Origin: Planctomycetaceae bacterium
GTDB lineage: Bacteria; Planctomycetota; Planctomycetia; Pirellulales; Thermoguttaceae
DNA: 6,224 bases
NCBI GenBank assembly: GCA_031287585.1
Contig: JAITST010000453.1
Coordinates: forward strand, 1 to 6,224
Direction of reading: 5' to 3'
Shown: positions 1-5,925 of the stretch, one piece after another
How the letters are laid out: every line of letters begins with the position of its first letter
Numbering within the stretch: position 1 is the first letter of the stretch
Translations under genes and position numbers: made by a program
Notes under the pieces: model-generated
Database searches by the model: none
The model's input: only the letters and a program-made list of their open reading frames with translations
Told to the model about the DNA's origin: nothing

Positions 1-356
1 TTGCGGGAGCCGCTGTAACGCTAATCCCTGACCGTGAAGGCGGTACCGCGGAAGACGCGGAACAACGAAATGCGTTAGCAACGACCGATGCGAACGGGCA
101 TTTTGTGATGACAACGCTCGACCCCAACGACGGCGTTTATCCCGGTAAATACCGGGTACAGGTTACAAAATACGAACAGAGCGGCAAGTTGGTCGGAACC
201 GGCGAAATCGACGACATGGGAAAAGAGATCATGTTTGAACCGTCGGTCAACCGCCTTCCGGCACTTTACGAGAACTATCAGAAGTCGCAGTTGAGCATTG
301 ATGTTCCCGCCGGCGGGATAAAAAATGTGAAACTGGATTTGGTTACAAAACCGTAA
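1..356 (+). CDS. 3' part of a small transthyretin/carboxypeptidase-regulatory-like protein (5' truncated)
   Basis: The frame is open from base 3 to the TAA at 354-356, giving 117 residues with the true start outside the window. It opens with AGAAVTLIPD, the strand that normally follows 'G.PV' in the carboxypeptidase regulatory-like (transthyretin-like beta-sandwich) fold. Next come ATTDANGHFVMTT (the usual 'T.AdG.F.l.t' turn), then PGKYRVQVTKYE. A LPALYENYQKSQLSIDV segment and a hydrophilic AGGIKNVKLDL ending follow, matching the 'LP.kY.dp..S.L...V..G.N...fdL' finish of planctomycete members. In that phylum such proteins are usually short secreted lipoproteins encoded next to DUF1559 pseudopilin genes. 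The missing portion would hold the export signal and first strand. Their function is unknown; a surface or envelope role is inferred. The family assignment is fairly sure and the role is not. Confidence 0.8.
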   Translation, partial: AGAAVTLIPDREGGTAEDAEQRNALATTDANGHFVMTTLDPNDGVYPGKYRVQVTKYEQSGKLVGTGEIDDMGKEIMFEPSVNRLPALYENYQKSQLSIDVPAGGIKNVKLDLVTKP

Positions 357-623
357 AGGGAATTTTTGAAAACCAGTTGCAACCGCAGGGGAAATTTTTT
401 CGACCGACATATAATTTCCGCCTGCGTTGTATTGAGTTTTTACTCGTCCTTTCTCGTTATACATTGTCAAACTCATTGGGGTTGTGCGGTGTAAATAGAC
501 AGCGATATCTTTTACGTTTCCGGTAATTTCTGACCACGACCGTTTTAATTCCGATGTCGTAATAATTGTTGAAACCGCTGATAATTCGTTTTTATGTAAA
601 ACTCCGTAAACGATTTTTGAAAG
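357..623 (-). pseudogene. Possible decayed gene remnant, unrecognised product
   Basis: On the minus strand one frame is open from 623 (just after an in-frame TGA at 626-624) through 357, and then on as antisense of the neighbouring plus-strand gene to base 75. The roughly 89 codons outside the overlap read like ordinary protein, for example residues ITTSELKRSWSEITGNVKD and then SLTMYNEKGRVKTQYNAGG, with codon choice like the neighbours. No ATG, GTG or TTG lies upstream of the ATG at 476, and that ATG has no Shine-Dalgarno sequence. The frame also overlaps a well-supported gene tail head-on. I do not recognise the family. It may be a degraded fragment that has lost both start and stop, or a chance open frame. 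Confidence 0.22.
380..429. terminator. Long imperfect hairpin downstream of the left-edge gene (candidate terminator)
   Basis: Bases 380-396 pair with 413-429 as a 16-bp stem with one bulged base on each arm (C384 and G420) and a 16-base loop. The stem starts 24 bases after the TAA at 354-356. On the plus strand a T5 tract follows only at 436-440, after a seven-base gap, so it is not a textbook intrinsic terminator. Because it lies between convergent genes, it could serve either strand. Confidence 0.4.
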
Positions 624-659
624 TCAACACACCGACTTTTCCTATCTATATCGATAGAT
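619..659. terminator. Two tandem small hairpins just past the FmdE-like gene
   Basis: AAAGTC at 620-625 pairs with GACTTT at 634-639 (8-base loop), and ATCTAT at 644-649 pairs with ATAGAT at 654-659 (4-base ATCG loop). They lie 16-55 bases beyond the stop codon of the minus-strand FmdE-like gene. The plus-strand copy of the first hairpin ends in TTTT; the minus-strand read has no U-run after either stem. They are plausible 3' end structures, but the stems are short and AT-rich. Confidence 0.28.
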
Positions 660-674
660 CACGTGAAATTAAAC

Positions 675-1241
675 TTATAGCAATTTCTTACGACACGGAA
701 TACAGAGTCTATTGCCATTGATTTCTTCAATACGTGTTGCCATAACTTGTTCGCCGCAGTTGCCGCAGCGGATGCTGTTGTGAATCCGTGCGGTTTCAGG
801 CATCGCGATTTGTGCTGGGGTGATGGTGAAGATGTCTTCAAACTTAGCGTCCATAATGCGGTCTATCATTTTGTGCTGAATTTGATGTCGGGCTTCGGTG
901 TCGTCGGGAGCGAGTTTGTTTTGTTCTTCACGCAAGTCTGTAACAAGACCGCCACGTGTCATCAGCCGTGCGTTTTTGCCGTCATTGCGACGGAAAAATG
1001 AGTATGCGTTTTTGCCGTAATCGAGGAAGATGAAATTCCCCTTGCCAAATGTGCAACCTAGTAAAAACTGAATTGCATCCACCGAACACATATCAGTTTC
1101 GACCACAGCAACAACCTCTTCATCTTCCGCACAACCAAACTGTTCAATCGCCCATTCACCAACCCGCATCCCAAACGCCAGTCCGGGGCAAAGATGTCCG
1201 TGAAACGCAACTACACCATCAAATTGCTTTTGTGTCAACAC
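675..1241 (-). CDS. FmdE-family protein with C-terminal zinc ribbon
   Basis: This is a 188-residue protein. Residues 5-100 carry the FmdE (formylmethanofuran dehydrogenase subunit E-like) signature: HGHLCPGLAFGMR at 14-26 (H14, H16, C18), then ETDMCSVDAIQ at 48-58 (C52, D55) and GCTFGKGN at 62-69 (C63). Those His/Cys residues are the expected metal-binding set. The last 30 residues form a zinc ribbon with C159-X2-C162 and C180-X2-C183. Despite the family name, most bacterial members are free-standing, probably soluble, and of unproven function; binding or handling of a metal or cofactor is inferred. Translation starts at GTG 1241, with GAAAGG at 1250-1255 placed eight bases upstream. No other formylmethanofuran dehydrogenase subunit is present. 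The gene lies 201 bp downstream of a metal-chelate-type ABC importer on the same strand, suggesting a shared substrate. Length is normal and both domains look intact. Confidence 0.9.
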   Translation of the reverse strand: MLTQKQFDGVVAFHGHLCPGLAFGMRVGEWAIEQFGCAEDEEVVAVVETDMCSVDAIQFLLGCTFGKGNFIFLDYGKNAYSFFRRNDGKNARLMTRGGLVTDLREEQNKLAPDDTEARHQIQHKMIDRIMDAKFEDIFTITPAQIAMPETARIHNSIRCGNCGEQVMATRIEEINGNRLCIPCRKKLL

Positions 1242-1278
1242 AATAAATACCTTTCTTTTGGTTTTGTAAATTGTTCAA

Positions 1279-1307
1279 TGTATAATGAAATAAATTTTGA
1301 ATCACAA
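1279..1307 (-). promoter_or_regulatory. Candidate promoter for the FmdE-like gene
   Basis: On the minus strand TTGTGA (1307-1302) and TATACA (1284-1279) are separated by 17 bases, each matching 4 of 6 sigma70 consensus positions. Transcription would start near 1272, giving a leader of about 30 bases that contains the GAAAGG ribosome site. The rest of the 1242-1442 gap holds no gene, recognisable riboswitch or strong terminator. The FmdE-like gene may therefore be transcribed both from here and by read-through from the ABC genes. Confidence 0.3.
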
Positions 1308-1442
1308 TAATTATGGTTACTGTAAAACGTGTCATCGAATACCGCCACAAATAACTCCGTAGGAATTTAACATAGATAACCCTTACAGATGGGATAATGT
1401 TTATTTTCAACACGTTTACTAACCCACATCATAACAATTCAA

Positions 1443-2198
1443 TTACACTTTCTCAATAATAAACGACACGTTTTGCTCCGTCGTGTGAATTTCGACAGGC
1501 AAACCGTACACTGTTTCCAGCATTTCACTTGTTAGTTTATTGTGTTCGACATCGCCGATTAGTTTGCCTTGTTTTAGCAACAAAAAACGGTCAGCGTATC
1601 TTATCGCTATGTTTATGTCGTGCATACTGAGTATCGCCATGATGTTGCGTTCCTCGACAATCTCCCGCAAGATACGGAGTAACTCAACCTGATTTTTCAA
1701 ATCTAACGCACTCGTCGGCTCGTCTAGTAATAGCAATTTTGGTTCCTGAACCATTGCTCGTGCCAACGCTACTTTTTGTACCTCGCCGCCGCTGAGTTGA
1801 TGTAACGGACGATGTGCAAGCGAGTCAAGACCAAAGCGGTACAACATTTTTTCGACAATCTCAAAATCAGTCCGCGACGCTTGCCACGTGAAGTACGGCT
1901 TGCGTCCTAGCAATACCGCGTCGAATACCGAAAGCGGTGCTGTTTCCAGCCGTTGTGGAACATACGCAATGTTGCGTGCGATTTTCTCTGCGGAAAATTT
2001 GTCGAGCCGTTTGTCGTCAAGCGTAACATATCCGGAGTGAGAACGTAAAACGCGGTTCAAACAGCGAAGCAATGTTGATTTCCCAGAACCGTTTTGTCCG
2101 AGTACCGCGGCAATCTCGCCGCGATTGACACGAAACGAAATGTCCGAAATAATTTCTGCATGACCGTAACAGAATGAGATATTGTTGATTTGTAACAT
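1443..2198 (-). CDS. ABC transporter ATP-binding protein, FecE/BtuD type
   Basis: This is a 251-residue cytoplasmic ATPase of a type II (metal-chelate/cobalamin) importer, with every nucleotide-binding motif intact. It has Walker A GQNGSGKST at 34-42, Q-loop Q82 in AYVPQ, signature LSGGE at 135-139, Walker B LLLLDE at 155-160, D-loop SALD at 163-166 and switch histidine H193 in SMHDIN. LLGRKPY at 96-102 is typical of the FecE/FepC/BtuD group. I chose the ATG at 2198, whose A is also the last base of the permease stop (TGATG), implying translational coupling. An in-frame TTG at 2201 would add one residue. AAGGAG at 2208-2213 lies nine bases from the ATG and six from the TTG, so it cannot settle the choice. 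It should dimerise and power the adjacent permease. Family certainty is high; the transported compound cannot be told from the ATPase. Confidence 0.95.
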   Translation of the reverse strand: MLQINNISFCYGHAEIISDISFRVNRGEIAAVLGQNGSGKSTLLRCLNRVLRSHSGYVTLDDKRLDKFSAEKIARNIAYVPQRLETAPLSVFDAVLLGRKPYFTWQASRTDFEIVEKMLYRFGLDSLAHRPLHQLSGGEVQKVALARAMVQEPKLLLLDEPTSALDLKNQVELLRILREIVEERNIMAILSMHDINIAIRYADRFLLLKQGKLIGDVEHNKLTSEMLETVYGLPVEIHTTEQNVSFIIEKV

Positions 2199-3256
2199 CA
2201 AAAATTTCTCCTTCCAAGCAGCAACGAAAGGAATACCGGTACACCGATGAACGCGGTTAAAATCGAGACCGGCAACGTTCGTTGTTCGAGGAGCAATCGC
2301 GCGGCGGTATCGGCAACGAGGAGCAGTAACGCTCCAAACACCAACGAAAACGGCAGCAAAAAACGATTGTCCGAACCGACAAACAGACGCGACAAATGCG
2401 GTACAACAAGTCCGACGAATCCGATGATTCCAAGCAGCGACACGAGCAATGCCGTCAACAGCGACGCGAGAATCATCGTGAGCATCCGCAGACGCAACAC
2501 CGGTACACCAAGTCCTTGCGCTGTTTCTTCACCAAAAACGAGAGCGTTGTAGTTCCACGCCTGCGAGAGAAAATACACACTCACCGGTACGATACAAACA
2601 ACCATCAACCCAATCGTATTCCACGTCGCGCGGGTTGTATCACCGAACGTCCAATACACAATCGCCGCCAGCCGCGACTCGTCGGCGACGTATTGCATAA
2701 ACATCAGTCCGGCGGAAAACAACGAACTAAACGCAACGCCGAGCAACAATATCGTTTCCGACCGCGACCCGCGAAGACGGCTCAACGCAAGAATCATAAC
2801 GCTTGTAAGTACGCACGCGATAAACGCTCCCATTGCTATCCAGTGTTGTGAAAGTCCGGGACTTGTCAGCGTGTTGTCCTGCGCGATAACTCTGCCGCCG
2901 CCGATGAGCAACATCAACGCCGCGCCAAACGCCGCCGCGTTTGAAATACCAAGCGTAAAAGGCGACGCGAGCGGGTTACGCAATACGCCTTGCATTGTCG
3001 CGCCGGCAATGGATAGTCCGGCACCAGCAAGAATCGCGGCAAGTGCTTGCGGCAGACGGATATTCATAATGATTCGTACAAAACGCTCCTGTGATTCAAA
3101 CCCGCAAAGAATCAAAACAGTTTCCCGAAGCGGTACAGATGCCGCGCCAACAGAAATGGAAACGCAAAGCATAACCGGAACCGCAACAGTTACTATAATC
3201 AGCATTGCGGTTTTGTATGTGTTTGAACGGGTGTAAGTTTCTGTGAGATTGGACAT
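2198..3256 (-). CDS. ABC transporter permease, FecCD/BtuC family
   Basis: This is an inner-membrane permease of 352 residues, the normal length for a roughly ten-helix BtuC-type subunit. Numbering from the ATG at 3256, the first helix is about 16-39. The conserved RNPLA (93-97) lies in GATMQGVLRNPLASPF, followed by YWTFGD at 201-206 and the cytoplasmic ATPase-coupling segment ALVFGEETAQGLGV at 238-251. GFVGLVVPHLSR spans 279-290, and LPVSILTAFIGVPVFL at 328-343 is close to the usual 'ELPVGi.Ta.iG.P.F' ending, with TLPVS replacing ELPVG. A TTG at 3286 would add ten polar residues (MIIVRRESHK). I prefer the ATG because those residues are not typical and neither start has a Shine-Dalgarno sequence. 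Two copies should form the channel with the downstream ATPase and receive substrate from the upstream lipoprotein. Only one permease gene is present, which implies a homodimer. Confidence 0.93.
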   Translation of the reverse strand: MSNLTETYTRSNTYKTAMLIIVTVAVPVMLCVSISVGAASVPLRETVLILCGFESQERFVRIIMNIRLPQALAAILAGAGLSIAGATMQGVLRNPLASPFTLGISNAAAFGAALMLLIGGGRVIAQDNTLTSPGLSQHWIAMGAFIACVLTSVMILALSRLRGSRSETILLLGVAFSSLFSAGLMFMQYVADESRLAAIVYWTFGDTTRATWNTIGLMVVCIVPVSVYFLSQAWNYNALVFGEETAQGLGVPVLRLRMLTMILASLLTALLVSLLGIIGFVGLVVPHLSRLFVGSDNRFLLPFSLVFGALLLLVADTAARLLLEQRTLPVSILTAFIGVPVFLSLLLGRRNF

Positions 3257-3321
3257 TTTATGGGATTCGCGTCTAACAATTATCAACTATCGTGAGTATA
3301 ACGTGTCTTCGTGGTTAAAAA

Positions 3322-4467
3322 CTACATTTCAATTTTCTTCAACGCCAAATTCTGTAACGCCTTGTTCAACGGTTCAAAGACCGGTTTACCAACTAATAAC
3401 GTGAAAATTTCGTCCGCCTTTTGCTGTATGTCGATGTCTGTGAATTTGTCAGGGTATAAAGTTTTACCGACAAACCATGCGTTGACCAACACTGTGTCGT
3501 GATTCACAAAATAAAATGTGTTCGGCAACAACGTGTAAACCTGTCCCTGTTGTACCGCCGTGAGCGAACGATACGACGGGTCGTTTCGCAATTCGGTAAG
3601 ACCGCTCGCTTCCTGTAAATTGAGCGTACCAAGGTCGAGAAACAACACGGCGGGATTCCATTCCAAAATCTTTTCCTTCGCCAACATTCGGTGACGATTA
3701 CCGAGAATCGGGTCTGACTTATTTTCCGCAACCGGACTTTTCGCCGCGACAAGTTCAAACGGCGGATAGCCCGCTTCACTTGCGTTGAAACCGTGCGAGC
3801 CATTGTACGATACACCGCCAACATACACTAACGGCTTCGATTCCTCCGTCATTACGTTTTCTGTACGGCGTTTGAGTTCCGCGATTTCACTATCAAAAAA
3901 CGCGATGACTTTTTCGGCGCGTTCACGTTTTCCGAGTGCCGTTCCCATTAACCGTAATCCCGCGTCAAACTCGTCACGTCCAACCGTGATACCGCGCATA
4001 GGAACAAGCACAACCGGAATACCTGTCCGCCGTGTCAATTCATCGGGGTCATAACCAGCATTGGTGTCCGCTTTGATAATTAGTTGCGGAGGCGGGTCGA
4101 GACTTAACAGCAATTCGGGATTGTCACGTCCACTGGATTCGCCAGCGATTGGCAGCGTTTGCAATTCAGGATGTGCCGCGAGATACGCTTTCATACCAAG
4201 ACGCTCGGTTGCGATTCGCTCGTTTCCGTCGGTAGCGATGACACGGTCAGCACATTCAAGATATACCGCCAAACGAAGTGTTCCGCCGCTGCAATAAATC
4301 CGCTCGATTTTTTCCGGCACGAGCCCCTTTTGTTGATATGTTTCCCATTGTTCAATAGTACGAATAGGATGTAATGGTTCGGTAACGGTGTTAGTACGTG
4401 AACAGCCGACGGACAATGGTAAACATAGAGACAACAGAACGAATGTGAAAAAATATATCAGCGGCAT
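3322..4467 (-). CDS. ABC transporter substrate-binding lipoprotein, metal-chelate/cobalamin type
   Basis: This is a 381-residue exported lipoprotein. Residues 1-21 are a hydrophobic signal peptide ending LPLSVG-C22, an acceptable lipobox with Leu at -4 and Gly at -1. The mature part has the two-lobed periplasmic-binding (PF01497-like) layout. IYCSGGTLRLAVYLECADRV at 58-77 is the first strand and helix, NPELLLSLDPPPQLII at 116-131 and RTGIPVVLVP at 147-156 finish lobe 1, and a helical linker runs about 165-200. Lobe 2 has VYVGGVSYNGSHGFNASEAG at 214-233, WNPAVLFLD at 270-278 and LVNAWFVGKTLYPDKF at 327-342. The 'G.SHG...SEAGYPPFELV' and 'D.VL..A...GK.LYP..F' features resemble a subgroup I associate with methanogens and sulfate/metal reducers, from memory. 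It is the promoter-proximal gene, starts at ATG 4467 without a Shine-Dalgarno sequence and stops 65 bp before the permease ATG. The substrate (iron or other metal chelate, haem, corrinoid) cannot be decided. Confidence 0.92.
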   Translation of the reverse strand: MPLIYFFTFVLLSLCLPLSVGCSRTNTVTEPLHPIRTIEQWETYQQKGLVPEKIERIYCSGGTLRLAVYLECADRVIATDGNERIATERLGMKAYLAAHPELQTLPIAGESSGRDNPELLLSLDPPPQLIIKADTNAGYDPDELTRRTGIPVVLVPMRGITVGRDEFDAGLRLMGTALGKRERAEKVIAFFDSEIAELKRRTENVMTEESKPLVYVGGVSYNGSHGFNASEAGYPPFELVAAKSPVAENKSDPILGNRHRMLAKEKILEWNPAVLFLDLGTLNLQEASGLTELRNDPSYRSLTAVQQGQVYTLLPNTFYFVNHDTVLVNAWFVGKTLYPDKFTDIDIQQKADEIFTLLVGKPVFEPLNKALQNLALKKIEM

Positions 4468-4520
4468 GACAGAAAAATTTGCTAAAATTGCAAAAAAAGT
4501 AATACTAACAACTTCAAGAC

Positions 4521-4548
4521 ATTATAGCCCTCAATCAAGTTTTGTCAA
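4521..4548 (-). promoter_or_regulatory. Consensus sigma70-type promoter for the ABC operon, with repeated TCAAGAC
   Basis: On the minus strand TTGACA (4548-4543) and TATAAT (4526-4521) are exact consensus hexamers, 16 bases apart. Transcription should start near 4514, about 47 bases before the ATG of the substrate-binding protein. The plus-strand heptamer TCAAGAC occurs at 4514-4520 and at 4545-4551, 31 bp apart (about three helical turns), touching the start point and the -35 box. That is a reasonable placement for a repressor operator. I see no convincing Fur box or cobalamin-riboswitch element. Confidence 0.65.
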
Positions 4549-4555
4549 GACGTAT

Positions 4556-4600
4556 CAGCAAAAAATTACGGTAGGTACTTGACAATTTAGTTTTTTGCTG
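4556..4600. repeat. Perfect 10-bp inverted repeat around the plus-strand -35 box
   Basis: CAGCAAAAAA at 4556-4565 is repeated in inverted orientation as TTTTTTGCTG at 4591-4600. TA/TA pairs at 4567-4568 and 4588-4589 extend it inward past one G-T mismatch. The 25-bp interval contains the -35 hexamer (4579-4584) of the rightward promoter, and the right arm fills its spacer. The left arm lies just upstream of the leftward -35 box. Centre-to-centre spacing is 35 bp. It could be a dimeric operator controlling both promoters; the A/T-rich core could alternatively be DNA curvature. Confidence 0.5.
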
Positions 4601-4607
4601 TTAGAAT
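4579..4607 (+). promoter_or_regulatory. Strong sigma70-type promoter for the DUF1559 gene
   Basis: TTGACA (4579-4584) and TAGAAT (4602-4607) are separated by 17 bases, 11 of 12 consensus positions. Transcription should start near 4614, leaving a leader of about 110 bases before the ATG at 4724. This promoter is divergent from the ABC operon promoter, with the two -35 boxes 30 bp apart. Confidence 0.6.
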
Positions 4608-4638
4608 TAGTTGCGATTGAGAAAGTCTTTTCTGCTTT

Positions 4639-4676
4639 GCGGCAGTAAGAAATTGTTAAAAAAGTATTACTGCCGC
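4639..4676 (+). promoter_or_regulatory. Perfect 10-bp stem-loop in the DUF1559 leader
   Basis: GCGGCAGTAA (4639-4648) pairs perfectly with TTACTGCCGC (4667-4676) around an 18-base A/T-rich loop. It lies about 25 bases into the predicted transcript and 47 bases before the start codon. A small AGAAA/TTTCT hairpin (4620-4633) precedes it, and CTGC (4632-4635) could pair with GCAG (4642-4645) as a competing stem. No U-run follows, so it is not an intrinsic terminator. It may stabilise the mRNA, act as a leader regulatory element, or be a DNA operator with half-sites 28 bp apart. Confidence 0.5.
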
Positions 4677-4723
4677 TATCAGAAAACATCCGTTTCTTTT
4701 CCACTTTTCCCACTGAATAAACT

Positions 4724-5851
4724 ATGAACAAATTACAACAGCCACTCGAAATTGGTCGTCAACATGCGTTCACATTGGTTGAACTCCTTGTTGTCATCGC
4801 CATCATTGGTGTCTTGATTGCTCTGCTATTACCGGCGGTACAAGCGGCTCGTGAAGCCGCTCGAAGAATGCAATGTACTAACAATCAGAAACAATACGGC
4901 ATTGGCTTACACAATTATCACGCGGTGTTGAACGCACTGCCGGGCTTGGCGGCGCGAAAGGCACGAACAAACGGTTCGATTTGCTGTCCGGGCGGACAAC
5001 TTTTGTCGCCGCATTTTTGGTTGTTACCGTATATGGAACAGTCATCGCTTTACGATAGTTTGCCGAAAGGAAACTCGCCGGAAGTATGGATATTCGGTAA
5101 ATGTGAGCCGTATAACAAAGCGGTTGCAGATTCAGCGAGTATGGTTTCGCAAGTTCAGATTGCCGCGTTTCGTTGCCCTTCCGACCCCGCTCCCAATTTG
5201 ACAACGGCGATTGCAAACGATACAACAGATTGTCCGTCGGCAACAGTATCGACTGTGACACCAACGGCAACGAACAACTATATGTGTTGCATTGGTTCCG
5301 CCACCGGAACGAACTACGATGTTTTCTTTCGGACAGACGGAACGTTTTACAACGATTCGTTTACCGGTTTTAACGCTATGATAGACGGAACCAGTAACGT
5401 GATTGTATTGAGCGAAGCAATCGTCGGCGACGGTTCAGCGAGAGGTGCCGCTCCCGGACATCCCGGACGACAACCTTGGTTACGGAGTGGCATAGAAGAA
5501 CTTGCCGGAGACAATACCCATTTTAAGGAGTATGCGGGCGGCTGCGGATTGACACCAGACCCTGACCTTGACAGCGTACTTGCCGGAACATCAGAATTTT
5601 TCGGTTGGCGTGGTTATCTTTGGCTCACCGCTCGCGCACCGGCAACACTTTTCTCAACATACAGTACGCCGAATCCGCTTCATCCTGATTTGGGCTGGCG
5701 TTCTGTTTATGGATTCTACGCCGCAAGAAGTTTTCATACCGGCGGCGTTAATGTAACGTTTGGCGACGGCAGCGTTCGATTTGTTTCAAGTAGTGTTTCT
5801 CTGGAACTTTGGCGAAATTACGGTAAAGTCAATTCAGGAACTGCAAAGTAG
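4724..5851 (+). CDS. DUF1559 pseudopilin-like protein with H-X9-DG motif
   Basis: This is a 375-residue planctomycete DUF1559 (SBP_bac_10) protein. The N-terminus is a type III (prepilin) signal: a short charged leader (1-15), then FTLVELLVVIAIIGVLIALL at 16-35 with Glu at +5 after cleavage, followed by the usual PAVQAAREAARRMQCTNNQK. The family norm is Gly at -1; here it is Ala15. The body shows HNYHAVLNALPG (63-74), HFWLLPYMEQSSLYDSLP (97-114) and FRCPSDP (149-155). A late H338-TGGVNVTFG-D348-G349 matches the prepilin-processing-associated H-X9-DG motif. It should be held at the inner membrane or exported by a type II/IV pilus-like machine. Planctomycetes encode many paralogs of unknown function, with an envelope role suspected. 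The ATG at 4724 has no Shine-Dalgarno sequence. The full length is present and no frameshift is seen. It is divergent from the ABC operon with its own strong promoter. Confidence 0.95.
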   Translation: MNKLQQPLEIGRQHAFTLVELLVVIAIIGVLIALLLPAVQAAREAARRMQCTNNQKQYGIGLHNYHAVLNALPGLAARKARTNGSICCPGGQLLSPHFWLLPYMEQSSLYDSLPKGNSPEVWIFGKCEPYNKAVADSASMVSQVQIAAFRCPSDPAPNLTTAIANDTTDCPSATVSTVTPTATNNYMCCIGSATGTNYDVFFRTDGTFYNDSFTGFNAMIDGTSNVIVLSEAIVGDGSARGAAPGHPGRQPWLRSGIEELAGDNTHFKEYAGGCGLTPDPDLDSVLAGTSEFFGWRGYLWLTARAPATLFSTYSTPNPLHPDLGWRSVYGFYAARSFHTGGVNVTFGDGSVRFVSSSVSLELWRNYGKVNSGTAK

Positions 5852-5852
5852 A

Positions 5853-5878
5853 AACATCGCGAACTTTTTAACGATGTT
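5853..5878 (+). terminator. Hairpin immediately after the DUF1559 stop (weak terminator candidate)
   Basis: AACATCG (5853-5859) pairs with CGATGTT (5872-5878) around a 12-base loop containing T5, starting two bases after the TAG at 5849-5851. No T-run follows the stem, so if it ends transcription it is not a canonical intrinsic terminator. It may simply protect the 3' end. Confidence 0.35.
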
Positions 5879-5925
5879 GGAAAGTTATGATTTAACACGA
5901 AGTACACGAAAGGTTTTTAGCGTTT

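Noticed and set aside
1258..1286. Plus-strand promoter-like pair TTGGTT and TATAAT with 17-bp spacing
   Set aside because: Nothing is encoded downstream on the plus strand, and it overlaps the minus-strand promoter candidate; probably AT-rich coincidence.
1219..1413. Small minus-strand open frame upstream of the FmdE-like gene
   Set aside because: Overlaps the FmdE start out of frame, has no ribosome site, and its codons reflect AT-rich spacer DNA; the promoter reading fits better.
1325..1417. Inverted 8-bp match AAACGTGT / ACACGTTT in the ABC-FmdE gap
   Set aside because: An 8-bp match 77 bp apart is expected by chance in a region of this size and composition.
2247..3236. Long plus-strand open frames opposite the permease gene
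   Set aside because: They are antisense shadows of a fully supported FecCD permease; the translations are Arg/Pro/Ser/Asn-rich and lack any family motif.
3464..3824. Minus-strand frames offset within the substrate-binding protein gene
   Set aside because: Out-of-frame with a complete lipoprotein gene that carries clear motifs; Arg-rich translations typical of shadow frames.
4468..4723. Cobalamin, molybdenum-cofactor or other known riboswitch in the divergent region
   Set aside because: No conserved core elements were visible and the leftward leader is only about 47 bases; a covariance-model search would be needed to exclude it fully.
4878..5270. 130-codon minus-strand open frame opposite the DUF1559 gene
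   Set aside because: Antisense to conserved DUF1559 sequence, no ribosome site or recognisable domain.
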